Position numbers and translations under genes: made by a program
Notes under the pieces: model-generated
The model's input: only the letters and a program-made list of their open reading frames with translations
Databases searched by the model: none
Told to the model about the DNA's origin: nothing
Part shown: positions 54,729 through 63,620 of the stretch, piece by piece
Numbering within the stretch: the first letter of the stretch is position 1
Layout: every line of letters begins with the position of its first letter
Assembly: GCA_004211785.1 (NCBI GenBank)
Contig: SHBX01000005.1
Coordinates: 1 to 64,000 of the forward strand
Origin: Winogradskyella sp.
Lineage (GTDB): Bacteria; Bacteroidota; Bacteroidia; Flavobacteriales; Flavobacteriaceae
DNA: 64,000 bases
Direction of reading: 5' to 3'

Positions 54729-55517
54729 ATGAAAACAAAAAAGTATAAAATTTTAGTGCTTTCGGATATGAAAGATTCTGTTGAAGGACTTTTAAATAAT
54801 TCGATTGAAGTTGCTAAAATACTTAATGCAGACGTTGATTTTTTTCATGTAAAGAAACCAACGGATATTGTTAGTAGAGAAAGCCAATTATCAGCTGTAA
54901 GAACTATCAATGAGCAGCATATTACTACTGGTAATAAAATTAAAAATTTGCTAGAACCAATTTCAAAAAACCAAGGTTTCAAAGTCAATTATAAATATGC
55001 CTTTGGAAACGTAAAGGAAGAAATTGAATCGCAAATCAAAAAAATAGCACCAGACCTTGTGGTTTTAGGTAAAAGAAAATCAAAAACCTTGAGATTCATT
55101 GGGGATAATATCACAGATTTTGTAATGAAAACTCACAAAGGAGCAGTAATGATAGCCTCAGAAAAAAAAGAGCTGATATCTGCAAATGAGTTGTCTTTAG
55201 GACTTTTAAATAGCACTGATGATTCCTTTAATAATGATTTGACAAAGCAATTAATTGAGAAGACACAAAGACCGTTACGATCTTTTAAAATTGCAAATAA
55301 AGACAGTCGTGAAGTTGAAACATTAAGTGACAATAACAATAAAACTGTAGATTATGTTTTTGAAGACAGCTCATCAGCGATGAAAACTATTTCTGACTAC
55401 GTAAATAGAAATAAAATTAATCTATTATGCGTAGATAGAGGTACTGATAACCCTAAGATGGCGAATTATGCAAAAAATGCTGTTAGTAAGGTAAATGTTT
55501 CATTATTAGTTACATAG
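54729..55517 (+). CDS. universal stress protein (UspA-like)
   Basis: A 262-residue protein with an N-terminal Usp domain (KYKILVLSDMKDSVEGLLNNSI to DLVVLGKRKSKTLRFIGDN) and a weaker second Usp-like repeat about 150-262 (NNKTVDYVFEDSSS, INLLCVDRGTDNP). The first domain has the G-rich tail (GDNITDF) that can bind ATP. In other bacteria Usp genes sit beside SulP transporters and may gate them. It is co-transcribed with the flanking transporters. Confidence 0.85.
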   Translation: MKTKKYKILVLSDMKDSVEGLLNNSIEVAKILNADVDFFHVKKPTDIVSRESQLSAVRTINEQHITTGNKIKNLLEPISKNQGFKVNYKYAFGNVKEEIESQIKKIAPDLVVLGKRKSKTLRFIGDNITDFVMKTHKGAVMIASEKKELISANELSLGLLNSTDDSFNNDLTKQLIEKTQRPLRSFKIANKDSREVETLSDNNNKTVDYVFEDSSSAMKTISDYVNRNKINLLCVDRGTDNPKMANYAKNAVSKVNVSLLVT

Positions 55518-55606
55518 ATAACATTTAACTTTTTTCTGGTAAATCTTACAATTCTCAATGTTTAAGATTTGAAAATTTTATTAACTTGGAAGAAGTTAAA
55601 CAAAAT

Positions 55607-57472
55607 ATGATGAAAAATTTCTTTTCTAATATCAAAGGCGATGCTTTTGGAGGCATAACTGCTGGAATTGTTGCATTGCCATTGGCATTAGCATTTGGGG
55701 TGTCTTCTGGATTAGGTCCAAGTGCAGGGTTATATGGAGCTATTTTTATTAGCTTCTTTGCAGCACTTTTTGGCGGTACCAATACGCAAATATCTGGACC
55801 TACAGCTCCAATGACTGCTGTAAGTATGGTTATTATTGCTGGAATTATTGCAACTAATGATGGCGATGTTGAGAAAGCTTTGCCGGCAATCTTAACGGTT
55901 TTCTTATTGGCTGGATTAATGCAAATAGGACTGGGTGCCATCGGTTTAGGGAAATACATCCGCTATATACCTTATCCTGTTGTTTCTGGTTTTATGACGG
56001 CAATAGGTGTTATTATTTTAATAACTCAGATTCTACCATCAATAGGGTATTATCCAAAAGAGGATGTAGATTTTGTTGAAAAATATAAACCACAAGCCGA
56101 AGAAGTTATTCTTGAAAACATTCTTAAAGAAGAAGCTAAAGAAGACATCTTAGTCTTAGAAGATTTTAGAGAAACTATTAATAGAGCAGAAAAAATAACA
56201 CAAGCAGATATTTTAAAAGAGTCACAAACTTTGGCAGCAAAAGATGCATCTGGGGTTTTGGGAGCAGTGAAAATATTACCAAGAGCTTTAAAAAATATCA
56301 ATTGGTTAGAACTTGTTTTAGCATTGGCGACTATTTTTATTATTTATGGCTTTAAGCGGATAACTACAAAAATCCCTAGCACTTTAGTGGCTTTAGTCGT
56401 TATGTCTGCCATTGCTATTTTTGCAGGCTTGGATTACCGGCCAATTCCAGAAATACCTGCGGGTTTACCAGAGTTTAAATCAGAGATTTTTACCAGTTTT
56501 AGTTTAGGTAGTATTACGCCGTACATATTTACAGCTTTGACGCTATCATTATTAGGAGCTATTGACTCTTTGTTAACTAGTGTTGTTGCAGATAATATGA
56601 CAAAAACAAAGCATAAACCTAATAAGGAACTAGTTGGACAAGGTATTGGAAATAGTATAGGAGCAATGTTTGGTGGTATTCCTGGAGCTGGAGCTACAAT
56701 TAGAACAGTAGTTAATATTAACTCAGGCGGTAAGACGAGGCTATCTGGTATGATTGCTGGTATTTTATTGTTTATTATTCTACTAGCATTAGCACCAGTT
56801 GCATCACAAATCCCAGCAGCAGTCTTAGCAGGAATATTAATTACTGTTGGTATTGGCGTTATGGATTACAAAGGCTTACGTGCTATACCATCATTACCAA
56901 AAGACATTAAACTTGGGCCTATTAAATTTAGTTCTGAGGTATTAATAATGTTAGTTGTATTAGTTCTTTCAACATTTTGGGATTTAGTATATGCAGTAGG
57001 TATTGGCTTAGTAATTGCCTCGTTAATGTTTATGAAAAAAATAGGCGATTTAACAGCAAAGCGTTCTGATGTAAAGCCATTAAAAGAAGAAGCTTGGGAT
57101 GATGAGATTGATTTTCCTTCTAACCTAAAAGAAGAAGTATTTATTAAGCACATTAAAGGACCGCTCTTTTTTGGGTCAACTTCAGATTTTCAGCAACTGG
57201 CAAAGCAAATCCCAGAAACGGCAAGGACTGTAGTCATAAGATTAGGACGTATGCAATATATGGACCAATCTGGGCTTTATGCCATGGAAGATGTCCTTGT
57301 AGATTTAAGAAAACAGAACATTAATGTATTAATGGTAGATTTATTAAAACAACCAAAATACATGATGGAACGGATTGATATCATTCCAGATTTAATACCA
57401 AAAGAGCATATTTTCAAAGATTTTGATGAATGTCTCAATTGGATAAAAGAAAATGTAAAAGACGAATATTAA
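55607..57472 (+). CDS. SulP family anion transporter with STAS domain (second)
   Basis: A 621-residue transporter from ATG at 55607; an upstream in-frame TTG at 55586 is a weaker start. About twelve helices (ALPLALAFGVSSGLGPSAGLYG; SGPTAPMTAVSMV) are interrupted by an unusual acidic, Glu/Lys-rich soluble insert about residues 150-215. A full STAS domain is at the C-terminus (VFIKHIKGPLFFGSTSDFQQ, LGRMQYMDQSGLYAMED). The layout resembles BicA-type bicarbonate importers. The carbonic anhydrase gene is 12 bases downstream. Confidence 0.9.
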   Translation: MMKNFFSNIKGDAFGGITAGIVALPLALAFGVSSGLGPSAGLYGAIFISFFAALFGGTNTQISGPTAPMTAVSMVIIAGIIATNDGDVEKALPAILTVFLLAGLMQIGLGAIGLGKYIRYIPYPVVSGFMTAIGVIILITQILPSIGYYPKEDVDFVEKYKPQAEEVILENILKEEAKEDILVLEDFRETINRAEKITQADILKESQTLAAKDASGVLGAVKILPRALKNINWLELVLALATIFIIYGFKRITTKIPSTLVALVVMSAIAIFAGLDYRPIPEIPAGLPEFKSEIFTSFSLGSITPYIFTALTLSLLGAIDSLLTSVVADNMTKTKHKPNKELVGQGIGNSIGAMFGGIPGAGATIRTVVNINSGGKTRLSGMIAGILLFIILLALAPVASQIPAAVLAGILITVGIGVMDYKGLRAIPSLPKDIKLGPIKFSSEVLIMLVVLVLSTFWDLVYAVGIGLVIASLMFMKKIGDLTAKRSDVKPLKEEAWDDEIDFPSNLKEEVFIKHIKGPLFFGSTSDFQQLAKQIPETARTVVIRLGRMQYMDQSGLYAMEDVLVDLRKQNINVLMVDLLKQPKYMMERIDIIPDLIPKEHIFKDFDECLNWIKENVKDEY

Positions 57473-57484
57473 TAAAGAAATATT

Positions 57485-58114
57485 ATGAAAAATATAGCAA
57501 TAACAAAAGACGTACAAAGCGCATTAACACCAAATGGGGTTTTGCAAGACTTATTAGATGGGAATTCAAGATTTGTTGGAGGAAACTCTCAAACAACAGA
57601 CAACTCGGCATTAGTTAACCAAACAATTGGAGGGCAATTCCCTAAAGCGGTAGTCTTGTCTTGTATAGACTCTCGTGTACCAGTAGAAACGGTTTTGGAC
57701 CAAGCCATAGGTGATATATTTGTAGCGCGTGTTGCAGGTAATTTTGAAAACGTAGACATTTTAGGAAGTCTAGAATACTCTTGTAAAGCTGCAGGAAGTA
57801 AATTAGTTTTAGTGCTCGGTCACCAAAGTTGTGGTGCAGTAAAAGCGGCATGTGATGGTGTAGAATTAGGAAACATTACTGAGATGTTAGACAAAATAAT
57901 GCCAGCGGTAAAAAAATCTGCTATTGAAGTTGAAGGTGAAGCCAATTCATCAAACAGTGCATTTGTGGCAAAAACGGTTGAGAATAATGTGCTTTTAACT
58001 ATCGATAGAATTCGTGAGAGAAGTCAAATTCTTAAAGAAATGGAAGACAATGGCGAAATTAAAATTGTAGGTGGCGTATACAGTTTAGAGACAGGAAAAG
58101 TAAATATGTTATAA
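57485..58114 (+). CDS. beta-class carbonic anhydrase
   Basis: A 209-residue enzyme that interconverts CO2 and bicarbonate. The zinc site is intact: Cys60, Asp62 and Arg64 in SCIDSRVPVE, and His113 and Cys116 in LGHQSCGAVK. No signal peptide is seen, so it should be cytosolic. It is co-transcribed with two SulP transporters and a Usp, which suggests CO2/bicarbonate supply for carboxylases in this heterotroph. Confidence 0.95.
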   Translation: MKNIAITKDVQSALTPNGVLQDLLDGNSRFVGGNSQTTDNSALVNQTIGGQFPKAVVLSCIDSRVPVETVLDQAIGDIFVARVAGNFENVDILGSLEYSCKAAGSKLVLVLGHQSCGAVKAACDGVELGNITEMLDKIMPAVKKSAIEVEGEANSSNSAFVAKTVENNVLLTIDRIRERSQILKEMEDNGEIKIVGGVYSLETGKVNML

Positions 58115-58138
58115 TTTATTTACATAGATTGATATTTT

Positions 58139-58168
58139 AAAAGAGTCGCTATTAAGCGGCTCTTTTTT
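58139..58168. terminator. bidirectional terminator
   Basis: Arms AAAAGAGTCGCT (58139-58150) and AGCGGCTCTTTT (58155-58166) with one G-U pair and T-run, between the convergent carbonic anhydrase and cvpA genes. Confidence 0.8.
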
Positions 58169-58679
58169 ATACTTCTTTTAGTATTTCTATATCTTCTCCA
58201 CTTTTTATAAGCGTCGGAAAAATCATTGGTGCCAAAGACTTTACTGGCTCGTAAAGGATACTTTCTTCTAAGTCATCTTGCTCCATAAAAGGTAACGTGT
58301 TATTCAACTTATTAAAAACAATAAGTAAAACACTTAATATGAGTCCTATTTTTAGAGCACCAAAAACGCCACCAAGTAGTGTGTTAAGAATACCAAGTGC
58401 CGCAAAATCTGCCAATTTAGTTAATGCTTTTCCGGCCAAACTAATGGCAATAACAATAACAACAAAAGTGATTGCAAAAGCAACGATGTTTATCGTTTTT
58501 TCGTCCCAATCAACTTTAGAATCAAGCAAATCAGCTGCAAAATAACTGAAATGAATAGCACCCCAAACACCCAAAATTAAGGCGCAAAGCGATGCGATTT
58601 CAACAAAAAGACCTTTCATAGCACCTCTAATTAATCCAAATAATAAAAGGGCTCCCAAAACAATATCAATGATACTCAT
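58167..58679 (-). CDS. CvpA family membrane protein
   Basis: A 170-residue protein with about four helices: IIDIVLGALLLFGLIRGAMKG, the helix after FVEIASLCALILGVWGA, INIVAFAITFVVIVIAIS and GALKIGLILSVLLIVF. It matches the CvpA/colicin V production family, small membrane proteins of uncertain function linked to envelope stress. It is monocistronic on the minus strand. Confidence 0.88.
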   Translation of the reverse strand: MSIIDIVLGALLLFGLIRGAMKGLFVEIASLCALILGVWGAIHFSYFAADLLDSKVDWDEKTINIVAFAITFVVIVIAISLAGKALTKLADFAALGILNTLLGGVFGALKIGLILSVLLIVFNKLNNTLPFMEQDDLEESILYEPVKSLAPMIFPTLIKSGEDIEILKEV

Positions 58680-58839
58680 AATAGTAGCAGTTTAAGCAAA
58701 AGTACATGATTTTTTTAAGTTGAAATATTAGTAAATCAACTGAATAAAATTCATGGACTAACGAAGTGGTTACTTCTATAAAATGAAATTTCACAAGTTA
58801 GATTCTGTAAAATTTCGTTCTTCTAGAAGAAATATAAAT

Positions 58840-58847
58840 TAACTTTG
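58840..58847 (+). promoter_or_regulatory. putative promoter of the 58882 gene
   Basis: Exact -7 box TAACTTTG, 34 bases before the ATG. No clear TTTG at -33. Confidence 0.45.
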
Positions 58848-58881
58848 CCAATTCTATAACGCAATTATAGGCAAGTAAATT

Positions 58882-59238
58882 ATGGCGAGAGACGAACAAT
58901 TAAAAGAAAGATGGAATTTGGTAGTAGAAAAACTCTCTACCCAATTTGCTGATGGCGATGCTTTAGATCTTGATTCTATAATATATCTCATAGGTGTTCA
59001 AGAACTTGGTCAGATACATCGCGACTATAAAAAAGACCACAAATTAGATTTAATGCATATTGCTATTTGTAAGCTTTTAGAGCCTTATGGGTTTTATGAG
59101 TTTGATTTTGTTGACGACGACGGTTGGCCACATTATAAAGTAAAAGCACAATTGCCTCATCTTAAAGCAGGTGAGCAAAGTGTATTGATGAAAGAAGCAA
59201 TTGTTAACTATTTTGTAGAAACGGATTATATCGAATAA
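58882..59238 (+). CDS. conserved small protein of unknown function
   Basis: A 118-residue soluble protein (MARDEQLKERWNLVVEKLS) with a predicted helical N-terminus and a mixed C-terminus (GFYEFDFVDDDGWPHYKVKAQLP). I recall it as widespread in Bacteroidota beside pheS, but no function is known. It precedes pheS by 35 bases on the same strand and could be co-transcribed, although pheS has its own -7 like box at 59246. Confidence 0.75.
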   Translation: MARDEQLKERWNLVVEKLSTQFADGDALDLDSIIYLIGVQELGQIHRDYKKDHKLDLMHIAICKLLEPYGFYEFDFVDDDGWPHYKVKAQLPHLKAGEQSVLMKEAIVNYFVETDYIE

Positions 59239-59245
59239 GATTTTT

Positions 59246-59253
59246 TAAATTTG
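59246..59253 (+). promoter_or_regulatory. putative -7 box for pheS
   Basis: TAAATTTG, an exact match to TAnnTTTG, 20 bases before the pheS ATG at 59274. No clear -33 partner. Confidence 0.35.
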
Positions 59254-59273
59254 CAGATTCAATTGATGGAACT

Positions 59274-60293
59274 ATGATAGATAAGTTAAAAGAACTCATT
59301 GCAGAAGCTGAAGCATTTACGGCGCAGTCAAAAGACGAAGTAGAGCAGTTTCGTATTAAGTATTTAGGCTCAAAAGGATTGCTTAAAGATTACTTTGCTG
59401 AGTTCAAAAACGTAGCTAACGAGCAAAAGAAAGAGTTTGGACAAACTATAAATCAGTTAAAGAAAACTGCTGAAGACAAAGTTAATGCACTCAAGGAAGC
59501 TCTTGAAAACCAAGAAGAGGACAATGGCCTTTATGGTGATTTGTCGCGTCCTGGTGAGCCGATAGCTCTTGGTGCGCGGCATCCAATATCGATTGTAAAA
59601 AATCAGATTATCGATATCTTTTCTCGAATTGGATTTAATGTCAGTGAAGGTCCAGAGATTGAAGACGATTGGCATAATTTCACAGCTTTAAACTTGCCTG
59701 AATACCATCCAGCACGTGATATGCAGGATACATTTTTTGTGCAAACTAATCCAGATATTTTATTACGTACGCACACAAGTTCTGTGCAAGTGCGTTATAT
59801 GGAAGAAAATAAGCCGCCAATACGTACAATTTCTCCTGGGCGTGTGTATCGTAACGAAGCTATTTCGGCACGTTCGCACTGTTTTTTCCACCAAGTTGAA
59901 GGTCTGTATATCGATAAAGATGTAAGCTTTGCAGATTTAAAGCAAACGCTACAATACTTTACAACAGAGATGTTTGGTAAGTCTAAAATTAGATTGCGTC
60001 CATCATATTTCCCGTTCACGGAACCAAGTGCTGAGGTAGATGTGTATTGGGGATTAGAAACTGAGACCGATTACAAAATGACTAAAGGTACCGGTTGGTT
60101 AGAGATTATGGGATGCGGTATGGTAGATCCAAACGTATTAGACAACTGTGGTATTGACTCAAAAGAATACTCAGGTTTTGCTTTTGGTATGGGTATAGAC
60201 CGTATTGCTTTATTGTTACATCAAATAAGCGATATCCGTTTATTAAGTGAAAACGATGTACGTTTCTTAGAGCAGTTTAAATCGGCGCTTTAA
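59274..60293 (+). CDS. pheS: phenylalanine-tRNA ligase alpha subunit
   Basis: A 339-residue aminoacyl-tRNA synthetase subunit. The N-terminal coiled coil (about 1-85) binds tRNA-Phe. The class II catalytic core has motif 2 in SPGRVYRNEAISARSHCFFHQVEG, given here as YRNEAISARSHCFFHQVEG, and motif 3 in FAFGMGIDRIALL. The segment ARHPISIVKNQIIDIFSRIG and EPSAEVDVYWG are typical PheS. It joins Phe to its tRNA together with PheT, which is not in the window. Confidence 0.97.
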   Translation: MIDKLKELIAEAEAFTAQSKDEVEQFRIKYLGSKGLLKDYFAEFKNVANEQKKEFGQTINQLKKTAEDKVNALKEALENQEEDNGLYGDLSRPGEPIALGARHPISIVKNQIIDIFSRIGFNVSEGPEIEDDWHNFTALNLPEYHPARDMQDTFFVQTNPDILLRTHTSSVQVRYMEENKPPIRTISPGRVYRNEAISARSHCFFHQVEGLYIDKDVSFADLKQTLQYFTTEMFGKSKIRLRPSYFPFTEPSAEVDVYWGLETETDYKMTKGTGWLEIMGCGMVDPNVLDNCGIDSKEYSGFAFGMGIDRIALLLHQISDIRLLSENDVRFLEQFKSAL

Positions 60294-60309
60294 GTTCTTT
60301 TTTAATAAA

Positions 60310-60374
60310 GTGTCTTCGAGTACCTCAGACACCAAATTGAAGTTTACGTTGGTCACTGAGGTACTCGAAGTGAC
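60310..60374. repeat. dispersed inverted repeat (CTTCGAGTACCTCAG family)
   Basis: Arms of 24 bases at 60310-60333 and 60351-60374 share CTTCGAGTACCTCAG and its complement exactly, with a 17-base loop. It sits between pheS and the 60389 gene. It may also act as a transcription terminator or attenuator, though there is no T-run. Confidence 0.7.
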
Positions 60375-60388
60375 TTCTTATTTTATTA

Positions 60389-60784
60389 ATGAAAAAAGAC
60401 ATCCAAATACCAGAAGTTAAAGATGTACATATTGCTGTTGTACAAGAGCAACATATAGAATATAAGACTCTAGATTGGAATGCCTATATTATAAACAATA
60501 CAGATAAAGATTTAGAAACTGTATTAATAGTTTCTCAAGGCTATAATGATGATAAAATGACGCCACCAATGCGTCATACCATCTCAAAATTACCTTCAAG
60601 GAGCTATGCAAAGATTGAGTATTTACAGGAAAAAGTGTTGGCACTAAACAATATGTTTAAAGTCACTTTTTTTGAGGGAAATCAAATGTTTGATAAAACA
60701 TATACCTTCCGGAAAAATACGATTAATCTTAAAGCACTTCAGAAATTACCTTTAATGCAATTAAAAGGGGTTTTGGTGAAATAG
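60389..60784 (+). CDS. conserved small soluble protein of unknown function
   Basis: A 131-residue protein (MKKDIQIPEVKDVHIAVVQE) of mostly beta structure: alternating hydrophobic strands (DWNAYIINNTDKDLETVLIVSQ; FKVTFFEGNQMFDKTYTF). No signal peptide or membrane segment. I recall homologues next to pheS in flavobacteria but no function. It is bracketed by two dispersed inverted repeats (60310-60374 and 60792-60812). Confidence 0.75.
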   Translation: MKKDIQIPEVKDVHIAVVQEQHIEYKTLDWNAYIINNTDKDLETVLIVSQGYNDDKMTPPMRHTISKLPSRSYAKIEYLQEKVLALNNMFKVTFFEGNQMFDKTYTFRKNTINLKALQKLPLMQLKGVLVK

Positions 60785-60791
60785 TTTTGTC

Positions 60792-60812
60792 ATTCTGAAC
60801 TTGATTCAGAAT
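60792..60812. repeat. dispersed inverted repeat (CATTCTGAACTTGATTCAGAATC family)
   Basis: Arms ATTCTGAA (60792-60799) and TTCAGAAT (60805-60812) around CTTGA, with CTCATCAT to the right. The string is familiar from repeats scattered in many Bacteroidota genomes (from memory). It begins 8 bases past the stop at 60784. Confidence 0.6.
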
Positions 60813-60889
60813 CTCATCATTTAGAGTCTTAATCCAACTTATATACCAACGTCTTAAATACTTTCTTTGGTTTTTTTTGAACGTATGAT

Positions 60890-61414
60890 TTATTTAGACA
60901 AGGTAAATCCTAATTTTTGAGCCACTTTAGAAGATATATCATCTGAGTTAGAGGTTTCTGTTTCAGTCGTAAATAAAACTGAATTTTGAGCAAAGATGTG
61001 TGTATAAGCATTTTCTTTACCAAAAGCGGTAATAGTATTATTAAGCTTTTCTTCTAAAGTCAATAACAACTTCAAGTTTTTTTCAGAAATTAATTGTTCG
61101 GCACTGACTTTAAATTCTTCAATATCTAATTGTAAAATATATAATTGGGACTCTGTATCTCTCTGAACATTCACGCTCATTGATAATTTGTTCTCATTGT
61201 AATTGGTAAGCTTAGTCTGAAAATCTTTAACTTTTGCCTGAAGTTTTTCATTTAATTCCACTTGATACTTTTGCAATTCAGTATCTGCTTCTTTAGATGC
61301 GGGCCATTCGGAAAGTATTTTTTCTACATCTACATAGCCTATTTTATAAGATTGCGCTATTGCATTAAAAGAAAACAGAAAAAGTGCTAAAAGTGTTAAT
61401 AGTTTTAATTTCAT
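60890..61414 (-). CDS. OmpH/Skp family periplasmic chaperone
   Basis: A 174-residue exported protein with a signal peptide (about 1-21, ending NAIAQ). The mature part YKIGYVDVEKILSEWPASKEADTELQKYQVEL, given here as YKIGYVDVEKILSEWPASK, followed by long helices, is the Skp coiled-coil tentacle fold that guards outer-membrane proteins in the periplasm. It follows gpsA by 13 bases on the minus strand. Confidence 0.9.
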   Translation of the reverse strand: MKLKLLTLLALFLFSFNAIAQSYKIGYVDVEKILSEWPASKEADTELQKYQVELNEKLQAKVKDFQTKLTNYNENKLSMSVNVQRDTESQLYILQLDIEEFKVSAEQLISEKNLKLLLTLEEKLNNTITAFGKENAYTHIFAQNSVLFTTETETSNSDDISSKVAQKLGFTLSK

Positions 61415-61427
61415 TGTGGTTAAATTT

Positions 61428-62429
61428 TTAATCTAGTTTATCAGTTAATTTCTTAAAAACTTTCTTAGGATTTTTGTTTTCATAGAGTATGCTGTAAACC
61501 GCATTAATTATAGGTAGCTGCGTTTTTTTGACATTCTTTTTGTTCAATAAAAAAGCACTTTTAGTCGCGTAGTAACCTTCTGCAACCATGTTCATCTCCA
61601 TCTGTGCTGATTTTACGGTGTAACCTTTACCAATCATATTACCAAACATACGATTACGTGAAAACACAGAATATCCTGTAACCAATAAATCACCTAAATA
61701 GGCAGAATTATTTATGTTACGCTTCATCTTATGCATCTTTTTAATGAAGCGTTTCATCTCTCGGATAGCATTACTCATCAATACACTTTGAAAATTATCG
61801 CCATAGCCCAAACCATGAGCAATACCAGCAGCAATAGCATAGATGTTCTTCAGCATCACGGCATATTCGGTACCTATAATGTCGTCACTAATTTTAGTTT
61901 TTATATATCTACTTGATAAGGCATTGGCAATGTGTTGCGCTTTGTCTGCATCCGCACAAGAAATAGTTAGGTAAGATAGACGTTCAAGAGCCACCTCTTC
62001 AGCATGGCAAGGTCCAGCAATAACCGCAATATTTTCGAAAGAAATATTATAGACATCATGAAAATGCTCACCAACTAAAAGTCCAGTTTCTGGGATAATC
62101 CCTTTTACAGCGGAAACTACAACTTTATGGCTAATGTCTGAGGTTAGTTTTTGCAATTCGGAATGAATAAAAGCTGACGGAATAACAAAAATCAGTACAT
62201 CTGCCCAATCCGCTATTTCATTAATATCGTTACTTAGTTTTAATTGCTCAGTATGAAACTCAACAGAACTCAAATAACTTGGGTTGTGTTTTTCTTTTAA
62301 AAGATGCTCTTTAGCATAAGTGCTTCGCATATACCAGCCGACTTCATCAAGGTTTTCGCAAAGCATTTTTACAATAGCTGTTGCCCAGCTTCCTGCACCA
62401 AATACGGCATATTTTGTGGTTTTATCCAT
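61428..62429 (-). CDS. gpsA: NAD(P)H-dependent glycerol-3-phosphate dehydrogenase
   Basis: A 333-residue enzyme that reduces dihydroxyacetone phosphate to glycerol-3-phosphate for phospholipid synthesis. The nucleotide motif FGAGSWATAIVKML (about 10-23), VVSAVKGI (catalytic Lys) and VMLKNIYAIAAGIAHGLGYGDN (second Lys and substrate loop) are intact. The tail is basic (KNPKKVFKKLTDKLD). It is first in a two-gene minus-strand operon with the Skp gene. Confidence 0.94.
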   Translation of the reverse strand: MDKTTKYAVFGAGSWATAIVKMLCENLDEVGWYMRSTYAKEHLLKEKHNPSYLSSVEFHTEQLKLSNDINEIADWADVLIFVIPSAFIHSELQKLTSDISHKVVVSAVKGIIPETGLLVGEHFHDVYNISFENIAVIAGPCHAEEVALERLSYLTISCADADKAQHIANALSSRYIKTKISDDIIGTEYAVMLKNIYAIAAGIAHGLGYGDNFQSVLMSNAIREMKRFIKKMHKMKRNINNSAYLGDLLVTGYSVFSRNRMFGNMIGKGYTVKSAQMEMNMVAEGYYATKSAFLLNKKNVKKTQLPIINAVYSILYENKNPKKVFKKLTDKLD

Positions 62430-62511
62430 GGATTATTAATTCATCTTCTTATTTCAAAAGTACATAAAATAATAGGGCTATCAAACCTAGGCCAGTTCTG
62501 GGATTATGAGT

Positions 62512-62527
62512 TTGGCACGCGTTTTGA
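62512..62527 (+). promoter_or_regulatory. sigma-54 type promoter upstream of the 62563 lipoprotein gene
   Basis: TTGGCACG (62512-62519), CGTT, TTGA (62524-62527). This matches TTGGCACG-N4-TTGC in all but the last base of the -12 element, with the canonical GG to GA spacing of 10. The predicted start near 62539 leaves a leader of about 24 bases. Confidence 0.6.
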
Positions 62528-62562
62528 AATTCTTTTGGTATAAACTTTAAAACTGTGGAATT

Positions 62563-63513
62563 ATGAAGACATTAAAACTACTTTTCGGATTTGTACTAAG
62601 TGCAACACTATTAACATCTTGTGTTGTTGACGATGTGATTATTGTAGATAATAATCCACAGCCTATTTCTTTAAACCAGTTACTCAACTCTTACGAGTTA
62701 TGGTATGTAGATGTTAATGCAACCCAAGGATTTGGAGAAGTGCCATTTATGCAAATAGCATTTACGCTATCGTTTAGAAATGGCACATTATACGCTAATA
62801 ATAATTTAGTTGGCATAGGAAGTCAAGGTAGCGGATTTGGGATACCAATAGGTAATTATAATACTTATGATATGATATTAGATGTTGATCATGATTTGGA
62901 TGGTTATGATTCATTTGATGTGTATCAAATAGATAATAATACGATAGAATTATATAACCCTTTTACAGACACATCATACTTTTTGGATGGTTACCAAAGG
63001 TCTAATTTTGATTATGACTTTGTATTCTATGATAATATCCATTATTTCTTGCAAGAATATGAAGCTTGGGAAAAGACATATACAAGTGAGTTTGGAGCAT
63101 TAAATGAGTTTGATAATGAAAATTATTTACAGTTTTTATCTGCTGGGAACGATTCTGAGTTTAGAAGCTCTCAGGATGCAAACGTCTCTAACCCTAATAA
63201 CATATTTTGGGATTATACAGGAGTTTATGGAGTCAATGATGTGCCTGGAGATTTGTACGAAAAAACTTTAACACTTGATTATGACTTCTTTGACAATGAA
63301 TTCTTTGATCTTAGCGTTATAGATGATGGAACTATAGAATTGCTTCACGCAAATTCTGGTACTGTATACGAATTTAAAGGTCGTGGTTACATTGAGTTCT
63401 TAAGAACTGAAAATGCCCAAGGTAGAATGGTTCAGCAAGAAAACAAGTTGAAAAAACGTAAACAAAAATCGGTTAAGAAAGATAACCCAAGAACAAATAC
63501 ACGAAACGACTAG
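62563..63513 (+). CDS. lipoprotein of unknown function, possible sigma-54 regulon
   Basis: A 316-residue lipoprotein with lipobox ATLLTSC (Cys about 20) followed by VVDDVIIVDNN. The body looks all-beta, with an NQLLNSYELWYVDVNATQG repeat and a second YFLQEYEAWEKTYTSEFG unit; Asp-rich stretches (DVDHDLDGYDSFDVY) could bind calcium. The basic tail (KLKKRKQKSVKKDNPR) is unusual for a surface lipoprotein. No family recognised with confidence. A near-canonical sigma-54 promoter lies upstream. Confidence 0.72.
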   Translation: MKTLKLLFGFVLSATLLTSCVVDDVIIVDNNPQPISLNQLLNSYELWYVDVNATQGFGEVPFMQIAFTLSFRNGTLYANNNLVGIGSQGSGFGIPIGNYNTYDMILDVDHDLDGYDSFDVYQIDNNTIELYNPFTDTSYFLDGYQRSNFDYDFVFYDNIHYFLQEYEAWEKTYTSEFGALNEFDNENYLQFLSAGNDSEFRSSQDANVSNPNNIFWDYTGVYGVNDVPGDLYEKTLTLDYDFFDNEFFDLSVIDDGTIELLHANSGTVYEFKGRGYIEFLRTENAQGRMVQQENKLKKRKQKSVKKDNPRTNTRND

Positions 63514-63620
63514 GAATATGTTTGAATCAGAAATAAAATGAATATAGATGTTCCGTGTGACATTTAAATAAAATAATTAGGAACACACGAAGCTAAATTT
63601 TGGTTGGTTATTTAGTTTCT

